Positions 47,606-58,510 of a DNA stretch of 64,000 bases are shown in pieces. This stretch comes from Adiantum capillus-veneris (lineage: Eukaryota > Streptophyta > Polypodiopsida > Polypodiales > Pteridaceae), in contig CM043964.1 in the NCBI GenBank assembly GCA_014529385.2, positions 844,997 to 908,996 of the forward strand, in the 5' to 3' direction. The notes under the pieces were generated by a model. That model worked only from the letters and a program-made list of their open reading frames with translations, was not told where the DNA came from and made no database searches. The translations under genes were made by a program, and so were the position numbers. How positions within the stretch are numbered: position 1 is the stretch's first letter; every line of letters starts with the position of its first letter.

Positions 47606-47967
47606 TGGGATAGAGGAACGAATTCTTCTTCATCCGAATCATCCCCCCCCCCCCCCCCTTTCTCCTTGGTCTCAGGAGAATCCGGGGGTTGCAAGTCAGA
47701 GGATTTCTTTTCTTACAGTGTTGCAAATGGATTGTGCAGAGGGATAATGAACCCCCCTCCTTTCGAAGGGGTAGAGGATGAATTAGATCCTTTCACCTCC
47801 AGTGTTCTGACGACTTGCAGCACTTTGGAGTCTCTTGCCACCGCCTTCACTCTTTTGGCTCTTTTGAGACCAGGGACTTGGACAGCCGTCGCCATTGTTA
47901 CTGTCATAGATTTGGGGGTAGCAGTGGGAGTAATGATCCTATTGATATTGCCTGTAACTTTAGAAGG

Positions 47968-48312
47968 TCATTGTATGGGAAACGATTCTTCCAGCATCTT
48001 TTCTTGCATCTTCATATCCATTTTCTCACACACCATCCCTCCTTCATCCTTTCGTGTATTTGTCCCTTCATTATTGTCTCCATACTTCTCCAGTCCTTCC
48101 ATTGGGGATTCCATTTTATTGGGGCCCTCAACTGCCGGAGCTGTAGTATCATTAGAATTCAATGGGCAATCCTTGGCGAAGTGACCAAAGTTGTTGCATT
48201 TAAAACATGCCCCAAAGTAAGTTCCAAAGTTTAGCAGAATGGTAACAAGCCCAGCTTCGACATTGATAACCATGCTTTTAGGTGGCGTTTTAGAAGAATC
48301 CCATCTATACAA
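47968..48312 (-). pseudogene. LINE ORF1, CCHC zinc-knuckle part
   Basis: The frame-shifted continuation of ORF1: ACFKCNNFGHFAKDC is a perfect C-x2-C-x4-H-x4-C knuckle near 48180, used for nucleic-acid binding. An acidic, low-complexity tail (DNNEGTNTRKDEGG) follows. It overlaps the end of the DUF4283 part by 82 bases in a different frame. Confidence 0.75.
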
Positions 48313-48869
48313 ACCCTGTTTGAAGTTTTACCAAACCCTCTCTTACTAGGTAAAAATAAGGGAGTGCCCAGTTGGCTAGCAAGCATCCTAAGATTATCCC
48401 ACAGCCAGCTAGGCAGTCCCACAAACTCTACCCAGACCGGATGAATCGCTTGCAAAGATTCAGCTGAGTCGACCACTGGCTCCCAAGGCACCACACACAC
48501 CGTAGTCCTATTAAATACTAGGGGCCCTTTGTCGAGGATCTTCTCCACATCGGAAGCCTCTTTGAATCTCACTGAGCAAAAACCTTTAGCCAGGTAGGAA
48601 GTACTTTCAACTGCTCCTCCATGGCCAAAAATTTGAGGGCCGTGCAGCCATTGGATCATTTCAAACCTGTTCGGGATTCTTCCACTTAACCCAAATACAA
48701 GAGTCATCTTAGTTTGGCTGGCTAGCTGTTTTTTTATCAGTGCTGGTGGAATCGCTACAGTAATAGCCTCGACTACCTCCACATGCTGTGGCAAGGACTT
48801 TTTTAAAGCAAAGCAGCTCGATTTGCCAACCCGTCTTCTACCAACCCACTGAACTCTGAATGGGAGCAA
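48231..48869 (-). pseudogene. LINE ORF1, DUF4283 RNA-binding part
   Basis: A 212-residue reading with the DUF4283 pattern: a first strand region KMTLVFGLSGRIPN, FCSVRFKEASDVEKILDKGP and the signature HPVWVEFVGLPSWLWD followed by RVCIDGIL. DUF4283 is an RRM-like RNA-binding domain in plant L1 ORF1 and related retroelement proteins. It is separated by a frameshift near 48270 from its zinc knuckle, so the ORF1 product is broken. Confidence 0.75.
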
Positions 48870-48890
48870 GTTCTTTTGTTGTTGTTAGGG

Positions 48891-49827
48891 CCGGCCTCAA
48901 GCATACATAGTTTTAAAAACATGGGGTCTATATAAAACCGCAAACATCACATATCACATGACACATGCTACAACTTTTGTGATTCATCCTTTGCTTTTTT
49001 TTTTTTTGGTCTTTTTTTTTTGGGGGGGGGGGGGGGGAGAGGGGATGCAGTTAAAAACACACATGTATTTCTTTATACATTTAAATTATAAAATCCCAAG
49101 AAACAATATACCCATTGCAACAATTGTATCCCCAAAGCTAATATCATGTACAATACATTCGTCATAAACAATTAAATTACATGACTACGTCTTGCGATTT
49201 CAAAATGTGACAAGATTTTTGGTAATCCTAGGGACATGTAATGCATCTATCGATGGGACGAAACTACCATTTACATGATTCAAAATAAACCTTTTCAATT
49301 CCCTCGCTATGGAATACGCTCAATACAAGTGAAAAAGCTTCTATGACACATAATATGCTTTGCAGCACCCATGTTTTAGGAATATACATTAGAGTTTTGC
49401 ATACCTAGAAATTCATACATCTTGCACAGATGGGTCATGCATAATGCGTTGCAATTACACTTGCCTATCTTCACAACCTTTTCCATCTTTGCATGCAATT
49501 AAAATCCCAAACATTTGAGTTTGAGATAGCCTAACTTTTTTGCAAAACTCACAATTGTGAGTGGATAGTATTAAGAAAAACAGAGGCCATCCAAACCAAC
49601 TTGCACTAATGAACTCTATAACGATTGCATAATTGGAATTAATAGCTACTTCAAGTGGTTACTGTTATTCAAGTAAGTATCTTTCACAAGATTATCTCCC
49701 CTAGGTGGTAGGACACTTGTCCACGCACTACCTATGCATGGCAGCAGTCCCAAATCTATATAAAGGAGGCCTCTAGCGTCAATTAGGGACAGTAGTGATG
49801 CCCTGCTGCTCTAAGGAATGATAACTT

Positions 49828-49829
<2 letters not shown>
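48891..49829. other. Intergenic; no gene seen; poly(T)/poly(G) tract inside
   Basis: No coding signature. A T-rich run (48995-49021) is followed directly by 16 G (49022-49037). The palindrome CTCACAATTGTGAG recurs near 49550, as at about 2460. Confidence 0.5.
49756..49766 (+). promoter_or_regulatory. Possible TATA box
   Basis: CTATATAAAGG is a good TATA-box match, followed about 70-100 bp later by a (TC)n(AC)n tract, a common plant core-promoter or 5' leader layout. No downstream gene was recognised, so it could belong to an unidentified LTR. Confidence 0.25.

Positions 49830-49888
<59 letters not shown>
49830..49888. repeat. (CT)n(CA)n compound microsatellite
   Basis: About 16 CT repeats run directly into about 13 CA repeats. 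Confidence 0.95.
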
Positions 49889-49894
<6 letters not shown>

Positions 49895-51405
49895 ACATGC
49901 TCCTATTCCAAGCTAGGTGGAAGCTATGGAGGTGTGTGTAGCTTACTCTAGCTCAGAATATTGCAAGGGATTGATGCAAATCAGCCTTTGTGCTTGAGTT
50001 AGTGCTCTCTCATGCTCTCTTGCTCTAGCCGAACTCTTTCTTGATGCTATTGGGCTATTATCTTATTATTATGCGCAAGGTTCCCTTTGCCTTGCTAGTA
50101 ACACATACTACAAGGAATACTTCTTTCTCATATCCTTCTTGTTGCTACTCCAACGCCCTTTTTGTTTGAAGGTCTCTTTGTGGTGGTATGTGAAGCTTTT
50201 AAAAGGAGGGAAATTTCTCAAAAGCTAATTCTAGAAGGATGCCTATCTCCTAAGAGTTAGAAAGAAGAGTGTGTATTTGTGTAAAATGGCTTGTATTGTA
50301 CAAAGATCCATTTGGAATAAGAATGCACGTACTTTTTTTTTTTGGGGGGGGGGGGGGGCAGTGGGTGGCAGCTCCAAGAATCCGGCCCTCATCATTGTGT
50401 CAATTTTCTCTAACTCTATAAGTGTTGTTTCTCTTGATTAGTGCCTTGGAGAGGTCACCTAAGAAAAAATGTAACCTATCATGTGAGTTCAACAACAGAA
50501 GAATATTAAAAGTTCTGAAAACTTACAAAATATATATATAGAAGAATACTTTTTTTTCAAATTTGATTTTTTTTTTCAGAATATAAAAGAAATGGGTACA
50601 TTCTATTCCTAAAAAAATTCACACATAAGGGGTTTTACAAACATGTCTTGAACGCATGTGATATGGTAGTTTGTACACATAGTGAACGATTAGTGCTAGC
50701 AATGATATGCATGATTTGGAAGTTACTTAAAGCTTAACATGTGTTAGTAAGGGTTCATAGCTCTCTAAACCTTTTGCAACCAAGCACAACATCATCTGTC
50801 TCTCACTCTCTTCATAGAAAATTACTATATTCTCTAAGCCACTGCATGGCCAATATTCCTAACATATCAAAGCAATAGGTTGTTCTTCTTATTAAACCAA
50901 GACGTCAGGTCCTATGGTGAAATATCTACAAGGTAAGGAGTATTTATTATTTGGAAGTTAGTGGGTTGAGGGGATGTATTATCCGTACAACGGAGTTGAT
51001 TGCTTCGAGACTTGGGAGTTGTAGACTTAATAATGGAGTCTCCTTTTGGGGCTAGCCTATAGCTTAACCACTATTCACATAATGGATAAGCCTAGTTGGA
51101 CTCGGTCAATTCCATGTATAGAACTGTTATCACCCCCTCGATTCTAAATAATCGATACTCTCCAAACAAAAAATTGTAGATTCCCCAAAAACTAAGCTTT
51201 GAGGAGAGAGGAGGAGAGAACAAAGGTTCTTTCCTAGGCTAGCTTAGAGAGAGTCTAAAAAGGAACCTTTTAAAAGAACACTTGTTAAGTTTCAAGTCTA
51301 GGATCGAGTCTAGCCACAGTCAAGAGGGTACACTAGAGCTAGATAAATTTGACTTCTCTAATGCGGGCGCTTCCCAAGAAGGAGTCCAGCTTGTAGACTA
51401 CCTAC
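49889..51405. other. Intergenic; no gene recognised; T11G15 tract
   Basis: No domain-bearing ORF. T11 (50333-50343) is followed directly by G15 (50344-50358). The segment may include LTR-like sequence but no paired ends could be identified. Confidence 0.45.
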
Positions 51406-51631
51406 TGTTGGAATTAGGGTTGCAGGTAAACACACATCTTGGAGACGATGAAGGAAGCTCAAGGAACACAACAGAGCGTGTATTACTTAGTGTGCAATGG
51501 AAAGATAGATAGCCCTAGAATAATGGGCGTATATACAATGCACGGGGAAGAAAACCTCCTAGTGAGGGAAAAAATTCCCTGATGGTCCTAAGTGTGTTCA
51601 CACACATCACTACCACATGTATATGGTAACA
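51406..51631 (-). mobile_element. Ty1/copia-like 3' LTR (226 bp)
   Basis: On the minus strand the copia pol remnant is followed by a purine-rich tract (CAGGGGGGATG) and then TGTTACC, the start of a short LTR that ends CCAACA. TGTT..AACA ends are typical of copia LTRs. No second LTR was found, so this is a 5'-truncated copy. The length is by inspection of the ends. Confidence 0.6.
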
Positions 51632-51699
51632 CATCCCCCCTGGAGTGATGCGGTGAGCGAGAGCTAGCACATAGAGTAAAGGGAAGTGCCATGCCCTGA

Positions 51700-52143
51700 G
51701 GACATGATCAGTCCACAAAGGGGAATAAGCCCAAAGCTTTGCGAAAAGCTTCAAACTTCTCACAAGACAATGCCTTTGTGAAAAGATTTACAAGGTTGAC
51801 CTATGTTCACACACAAGCCATGATGATCTCTCCTACTGAGAGCCTCTCCCTGACATAGTGGTAATGCACCTCAATGTGCTTTGTGCGAGCATGAAAAACG
51901 GGTTTCCTCGCAACTGCCATGTCTATGTAACTTTTTTGACACAAGGCAATACCACCATTACATTGCTTAAACTGTATATCCAAGTAATGATGCAAAATCC
52001 CCAAATCTTTCATCTTGAAAGTAGCATTCAAATTAGCCTGAATTCAGCAATATGTCTCTCATTTGGTCCAGTGATCAGCAAATCATCTACATAAAGAACC
52101 ACAATGAGAAGTACATCACCCTCACACTTTACATACAATGTGC
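51700..52143 (-). pseudogene. Ty1/copia-like pol remnant with internal deletion
   Basis: Minus-strand pieces of a copia polyprotein: the RT active site LYVDDLLITG (about 52090); a frameshift; ATFKMKDLGILHHYLDIQF and GIALCQKSYID (RT end, about 52020-51930); then directly VFHARTKHIEVHYHYVRE, which belongs to the far end of RNase H. About 200 residues are therefore missing between the two blocks. After a stop, NLVNLFTKALSCEKF closes the protein as in intact copia elements. Everything 5' of the RT palm is missing. Confidence 0.8.
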
Positions 52144-53070
52144 TTTCTGTTGGGCCGTTATGAAAGCCTCGTTTGTAGGGATTTCATTGACGTGATCACG
52201 GTCATGTGATTACATTAAGTTACTCTAGTAATTACAACAAAAAACACGTGATCATGTTAATTGTTAATGTGACTTTGATGATGAACTGCAAAAACCCATA
52301 GAGCCGGTTAGCCTATCGAGTAAAAGAATATTCCCTGTGGGTCCTGTCGCGGATTTTTTTTTTCGGCGGGGGGCATAATTATATAAAGTAAACAGCGTGC
52401 TTTGACTAGGAAAATCTGTGGGGAGTGTATTTGAGTGCCAGGTATTGTCATCTCCTTGTGAATTGACCTAAGGTTATACAATCGTAGGTCCTTTTTTTTG
52501 GGCTGAATGTGATTCTTAATTTAGTAACCACGTTTTAGAAAATTTAATTCCTTTACCGAACATAAAGGTACAAAACCAAAACAATTGAAAATTTGCAAAG
52601 TCATGCTCATTGCGACAAAGCCATTGGTCCAAATGAGGGCTATGATTGGCTCTAGAAGATGAGCATATGTAAATGACGAGTCGATAGTCAAGGGTTGGAT
52701 GTCCTGTACTAGTGTACTGAGCATATAAAGATCCTTGAAGTCTTGAATTTTTCACCATCATAGTTTTGATTTGATATACATTGTCACTGCACAATATAAG
52801 AGCTATAATCCGTAATTGGGTGAAAATAGCTTTTATATATTGAATCGGTTGCATAAAGGGGTTACAATCCTTGACTGGGTACAAGTAGTCCTCAATTATT
52901 GAAGATTTCTTTGCGTTATTTCATGCATTGCCCAATACAGAGATTGCATCTATACTACTTATAATGGGAGGACGGATTCTAGTCCCCCCTCCCTGCCACA
53001 CGTCACTAGGAGCGCACTCGAGTTGCTTCAAGCCAGTGCACCCCGCATCTCCGACGGCACATGCGATCAT

Positions 53071-53072
<2 letters not shown>
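52144..53072. other. Intergenic; no gene recognised
   Basis: Short ORFs on the minus strand (52884-52516) lack any domain. A T10CGGCG6 stretch (52354-52373) resembles the other T/G tracts. Confidence 0.45.
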
Positions 53073-53150
<78 letters not shown>

Positions 53151-53233
53151 TGCTTTGAGGCCAATCATCAATGCGTGGGCATCCCTACTGAGAGTACGGT
53201 TGCACATGAGCCTCGATGTTTGTGTGTGTGTGT

Positions 53234-53305
<72 letters not shown>

Positions 53306-53434
53306 CTTGTGATTCCTGAATCCTACCAGTGTCGTCCGACTGCTTTTATGTGTGTGTATGAGAGAGAGAATCATGTGGGTAGTGCTTCAATTGTATTTAT
53401 GAAAGAGAGAGAGAGAGAGGTGCAACCGATGGAA

Positions 53435-53529
<95 letters not shown>

Positions 53530-53550
53530 TAGATAGATAGATAGATAGAT
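53073..53550. repeat. Compound microsatellite cluster: (GA)n, (TG)n, (GA)n, (TG)n, (GA)n, (GATA)n
   Basis: (GA)38 at 53073-53148, (TG)n at about 53220-53264, (GA)n at about 53266-53302, (TG)n at about 53441-53493, (GA)n at 53493-53524 and (GATA)6-7 at 53524-53550, with short unique spacers. The cluster touches the 3' end of the LINE that lies to its right on the minus strand. Confidence 0.95.
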
Positions 53551-53574
53551 TCTATTATCATCCTCGGATGTCAA

Positions 53575-56311
53575 ATACTACCTATGGGACCAAAGTTACA
53601 TGTGATGTAGTATGTGTATGGCTGACGAGTGACTCTCGATGCTCCAAAATTGTGGTGATGAGAGTCGCAATGGAGAGCCCACACTTTGACTGGGAGAGGA
53701 AAGTGTGTAGGTCTAAGTTATGGCTGAAAATGTGAGAGAAGCAAGTTCGGATGTGACCAAAAGCTGAGCACTCTTGTAGTGTGTGGTATGCAGACTCTTG
53801 AACTTGCAGTGAGCATAATGTGCACAATTGATTTGACTCTTGTCCATTACCCCAATGCCCTATCTCGTATATAAGGAAATGGGAGCTAAGACAAATGGCT
53901 GCGATAGTGCGTATCGCTGACAAGGGGATAGGCTCAAGAATTTAAGTGTGAGTACGGTTTCCTCCTTCAGCAAAGAACATGGTTTTGTAGTTGGGGGCAA
54001 TATGGGTGGTGTAATGTATGAAGCATGACCCACCGGATTTCTCCCAAGCCGTAATACATTGGCATTGTAGAAAAGCTTCATTCACTTGGGAGTCAATTGA
54101 AGCATTATGTAGCAAGTGTAATGCATCCCATCTCCCAAACCACTTCTTTATGTCTTGCATCCATCCCGTGCTCAAGATCTTGCTTTTATGAATCTTTTGA
54201 ACTTTTTTTTCTTGCTTCCCATGCAATTGTAGGAAGTCGATCTGAGGGGTTTTGACGCATCTTTATCATGTACTCCACAACCCTTTCCATGCCCATAACC
54301 TCAATTGGAAGACATCCCGACTCAAGAAGTAGAAGCATATATGGTATTTGTGTCTTCACTTGGAGAAAGTTGCTTTTGACCATTCTCAAACTCTTTCCAA
54401 GTAAACTTTGAGATGCTCTTGCCCCACACTTCAACTCCATAAAGAAGAACCGGTGTCACCAATGCATCAAAAAGATACTTCTTGAGAACCCAACACTTTA
54501 TGTTTCCCGCATTACACATGTTCTCAAATGCCTAAAATGCTCTCTTTCTCGCTTCAAAATGACGCATAGCACAATCATGCCACTTGTGATTGGACGGAAC
54601 CTCAAGGCCAAGGTACTTAAAGATCTCAACCAATTCAAGTGTCCCATTGTTGTACACAATGCATGGCTTCTCCTCATGGTTGGTTTTCACAAGCATAACC
54701 TTTGTCTTGGATTCATTCACAATCAGCCCACTATGCAAGCAAAAGTTCTCAAGAACAACCATAATCTTTTGTGCATCTTCTAAAGTGTGTGCTAGGAGCA
54801 CTACATCATCCATATACAACAAAAGCATGATTACCGCATTGCAAATAGTGACCTCTTCAATGCCTTCTTCTTACATAAATTCAAATACCATTTGTTCCAA
54901 TTGATCGATGCATAGACCAAAGAGAGTTGGTCACAAGGGACATCCTTGTTTAACCCCAATAGTGCTTACAATTTTTTTTGAAATTTCTCTTCCCATGCGC
55001 AATTGACAAATCACCTTCTCAGAGATTCGAGAAACCGCAAGCATAAACTCACTTGGCACTTGGAGTTCTTCCATCCTTCTCCACAAATTGTTATGTGGAA
55101 TCATATCAAAGGCTTTCTTAAAATCCACAAAAGAACAATACAATCGCTTACCTTTCAACCGACTTACCTCCATGAGAACACAAAGAGTGACAAGATGATC
55201 AATGGTGCTATGGCATTGACAAAAACCCGCTTGTCCCTTTTCATGCTTGTCATTATCTTCAGCCCAATCACTCAATTTCATCTGCATTATGCACCCAAAC
55301 AACTTTTCCATAAGAGAACCAATCATTATAGTCCGGTAGTTGTTTACATTCTTTACTTAACCCAATTAGTACTCCAATCATAAGGCAGACCATGTTGAAG
55401 TGCAAGGTTGAACATATCACACATCCATTCATGGGTAAAATCTCCCGTCTATTTGATAATCTCTGGCTTGATACCTTGAAGATCTCCCACTTTGCGAGTG
55501 GCCAACTTTTCAAGCGCACCACATCTATCCGCAATAGTAAAAAAAGAGGGCATACATGGGAGTGAACCATAAAATGGTATTTTTTCAGCATTTTCTTACT
55601 CATATAATTGCTTACAATGTGTGTACATATCCGCAACACTCAAGTTACCAAAATTCTCAATCCGCTTGCCCCTTAAATTTCTTCAAAATGTGCCTTTTCT
55701 TGGACTTGAAAAAGTTGTTGCTTTACTTCCCATCTTCTTCTCTTCTTTTGAATCAATGCCTTGTATGTATGCAAATGACTTTGATAGTTGTCTTTGTCCA
55801 TGATCGCATCAAGCTTTATCAAGGACTTTCGAGCATCTTGACATTCTTTATCAAACCACCTTTTGCGTGATCTATCTTTGTTGATACCATGGAGATGCTT
55901 TATAGCAAAGCATTCTTTGGCACAAGAGAAAATAACTTTCTTGAAATCTTCCCATTTAGTTCTCAATGGTGCATTATATTGAAGCTTCTTCATCCATAAT
56001 TTTTGCTAAACCATTTCAATGTACATTGGTGCCTGTTTGAAATCCATACATAGTGATAATTTCTCTTTACTTTGGCTGAGATTATCATGCTTAGCTGCGT
56101 CTCCACATGAAAGGTCAATACATAAGGTGTGATGGTCGGATTCCGGGGTCCACTGGCCAAACATAAAACTCTTCATGTGATACATGATGGCTTAAGAGAG
56201 TAGCATATAGTCAATCACACTATCCCCATTATGTCTCCTACATGTAAATCCTCTGGTTCCACTCCACAAAGATACACCATTGGCAATGAGCATACCCGTG
56301 CTATTACACGT
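53575..56311 (-). mobile_element. LINE retrotransposon, 3' part (downstream of nested insertion)
   Basis: This continues the LINE whose 5' part is at 62751-63900. From the insertion point: end of the endonuclease with PESDHHTLCIDL (SDH motif, near 56140) and CRRHNGDSVIDYMLLS; the pre-RT region KRWFDKECQDARKSL (55993-55673); RT blocks GQAGFCQCHSTIDHL, LYCSFVDFKKAFDMIPHNN (catalytic Asp), IGVKQGCPL (55326-54931), LLLYMDDVVLLAHT (YMDD active site, near 54820), FKYLGLEV, LLYGVEVWG; and a terminal zinc-binding motif CTLCSLQVQESAYHTLQEC (near 53820). Stops and shifts (for example right after GCPL) show it is dead. It ends against (GATA)n(GA)n rather than poly(A). Confidence 0.85.
56308..56311. repeat. 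Target-site duplication, left copy (ACGT)
   Basis: ACGT directly precedes the left LTR and matches the ACGT after the right LTR (62751-62754). Removing the insert and one copy rejoins the LINE endonuclease frame (LILHT to NSTGM). Confidence 0.7.
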
Positions 56312-57135
56312 TGTCGAGAAATGTGCGGTCTTGCCAGGAAAGCGCCCGGCTTATGGTTGTGAGAGTTTGTGAGAGAACTCAACAAAAACTATATGAAGGA
56401 GTTAAACCATAAATGCCATGAAGACTAGGGTTTGGAAAGAAGTGCAATCACAGAAGACCGACTCTTTCTCTCTTGCACTCACACATACAAAGAAAGAACA
56501 CAAAACAGAATGTCAAAACACACAAAGATGAAACATCAAGGCTATGGTCATATCGTATCATGGGTAGTATGAAAGGGTTAATAGAGGAGTTAATGGAATT
56601 CAATCTTGGCTGACCAAACAGGCTACAAATTGTTCTTTGGAATTGTAGTTTTGTGCTTACCATAATATATATATTTTGTCTAGTGATTGGGATTAACTGT
56701 GTGTACAAATCCTCTTGGTTCATAGCATGATAACTACGCTTATGTCAAAAGAAACGTTATAGTCTATGAGAGTTAGTATGATGGGATCCGGTGATAGAAG
56801 TATTTCATTGAGCCTTTCGGGGCCAAAGAGAAACACTATACGTTGTTGAGACTGTATTTTACGGCTAATCCATAGTTAATTCTAATAGATCGTACAGAGT
56901 GAAAGCGATAGAAATTATCATCATGTGGGTTATTCATCTAAGATAGTATGTGAGAAATGTAGATATGAGAGAAGTGAAGAGATGAGAATTTTCCATCCCA
57001 AGCCCTATTCTTGCCCGTAGGCAATAAGGATACTGCGGGGAGAGATGTACCTGTAGCAAAGAGAACCTAGAATTTGTAGAGAGGATGAATTACTAAGAAT
57101 GAGAGAGATAGGTTTGGTTAAGGAGATGAGATTAG

Positions 57136-57171
<36 letters not shown>

Positions 57172-58325
57172 GATTAGAGATGAAAAAGAAAACAACAAGA
57201 AATCAAGAAAACATCAATGTAGAACACATCTTACTTGACAAACCCTTCGGCACCATTATTGATGGAGAGAGAAGAAGAGTGGATAATTCTACTTTGATTG
57301 ATACACCAAGTGCAAGAACTTCTTTGATTAGAGTTGATCTTCCAAGGTTAGCTTGTTGCAAGAATGGCTAGTCTTCTTCTAGGAGAAAGTGTACGCTTAG
57401 GCTTCTGTTAATGGCTATGTCATTACTACTCACACCCTCATGAATTACTCTCATCAATGGCTTGAATGCTTGAGTTGTTTTCAAGGAAGAAGAGGTCCCC
57501 TTTTATAGGTGAAGGGAACCCCCAAGGGTTTACACAAGAAGAGAAGAGCCAGTGTGAACCAAAACTGGAAAAGTTGGAAATGAGTTGTCCCTGCATGATG
57601 TGGGCAAACTGAGGTCCAGTACTTTGATCATATCTCCTCAACTGTGGCTCCAAATAAAAAAGTAAAAATATGAGCAGAAATTTCAGCTCATTACCTACGA
57701 CTTCCTTTTTATATGAATTTTCCAAGTCGGATTGGAATCTTGTGAGAAAAAATCATCAAAATACGGTCCATTTCTAGCAGCAAAAGTCTTCATGTGGTCC
57801 CTTAGACTAGACTTTCATTTGATTCCAAAGGACACCTCATGCCATATGAAAGAATGACATTGCTCCTTGACAAATTTTTGTAATCATGCTTGCAATAATG
57901 CATTAAAATAAGTGTATCTTTGAAATCATGCCACCTAGTGTCCCACTAAGATTTGATTCCCTCCTAGTAGCTATCTAAAAAGAAATATAAGAAAAATACA
58001 TAGAATATATATATATTGGAGTTTACCCTAGATATAGGATCTAGCTAGGGTGTGAGATGATAATGAGATAGTAGAAATAAAGAATCAATTCTTTTTGCCC
58101 CAAGTTAAAGAGGCGGAGCTATTGACGCTTTTCCCATAGTATTTTCTTCTGATGGTAAAGTAAGAATAGGTTACCCTTGAGAAAAATAATAGGATGAGAT
58201 AGAAGGCGTATTATTATACTTAAATATACATATGTACATTATAGAAAATATAACTATGTATTTAAAAAGTTACAAGATAACTCTTGTAGCATGCGTTCCG
58301 ACTATGTACGTGTCACAGCACGACA
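56312..58325 (-). repeat. 3' LTR of the nested element (about 2.0 kb)
   Basis: A direct repeat of 60710-62750. It contains a (TA)n tract near 57140-57168 and a TATA box (57499-57508). ORFs inside it are repeated in the other LTR and are not genes. Confidence 0.85.
57499..57508 (-). promoter_or_regulatory. LTR TATA box
   Basis: CTATAAAAGG on the minus strand, followed by GGGACCTC, is conserved in both LTRs (see 61906-61915), which fits the element's own promoter. Confidence 0.6.
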
Positions 58326-58337
58326 TCCACCCCCTCT
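58326..58337 (-). other. Polypurine tract of the nested element
   Basis: AGAGGGGGTGGA on the minus strand directly abuts the TGTCG start of the 3' LTR, the expected plus-strand priming site. Confidence 0.7.
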
Positions 58338-58510
58338 AAACCTGCACATCCTCCGGCATGTGCCAGCCTCATGGTAACTTGTGAAAGCAATTGTATCCCC
58401 TGTCATCCCATGACCTCCTCCAGGATCGTATGGGTAACTCAAAAACTTGTATTGTATTACGCATTGAGATTCTCCGCATCTTTTAATTCCTCTTTGATCA
58501 GAAGGAATTG

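Larger units (their letters stand above)
44480..48890 (-). mobile_element. LINE (L1-type) retrotransposon, degenerate, near full length
   Basis: The minus-strand order fits a plant L1: ORF1 with DUF4283 and CCHC knuckle (48869-47968), then ORF2 with endonuclease (47605-47063), linker, reverse transcriptase (about 46300-45400) and connecting region to about 44480. The zf-RVT end was not recognised, so the 3' end may be missing. Several stops and shifts make it inactive. A run of 16 C (47643-47658, G on the coding strand) sits just upstream of ORF2. It lies tail to tail with the DUF7869-type gene. Confidence 0.85.

Noticed and set aside
47597-48234. Plus-strand ORFs of 195 and 139 codons opposite LINE ORF1
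   Set aside because: Antisense to the zinc-knuckle region; one starts through the C16 run; no domain.
52516-52884. 122-codon minus-strand ORF
   Set aside because: No recognisable motif and overlapping alternative frames; cannot be supported as a gene.
53023-53312. ORFs encoding long Arg-Glu and Cys-Val repeats
   Set aside because: They are direct translations of (GA)n and (TG)n microsatellites.
57099-57371. 90-codon plus-strand ORF, repeated at 61506-61778
   Set aside because: It lies in both LTRs on the strand opposite to the element, includes a (TA)n tract and has no domain.
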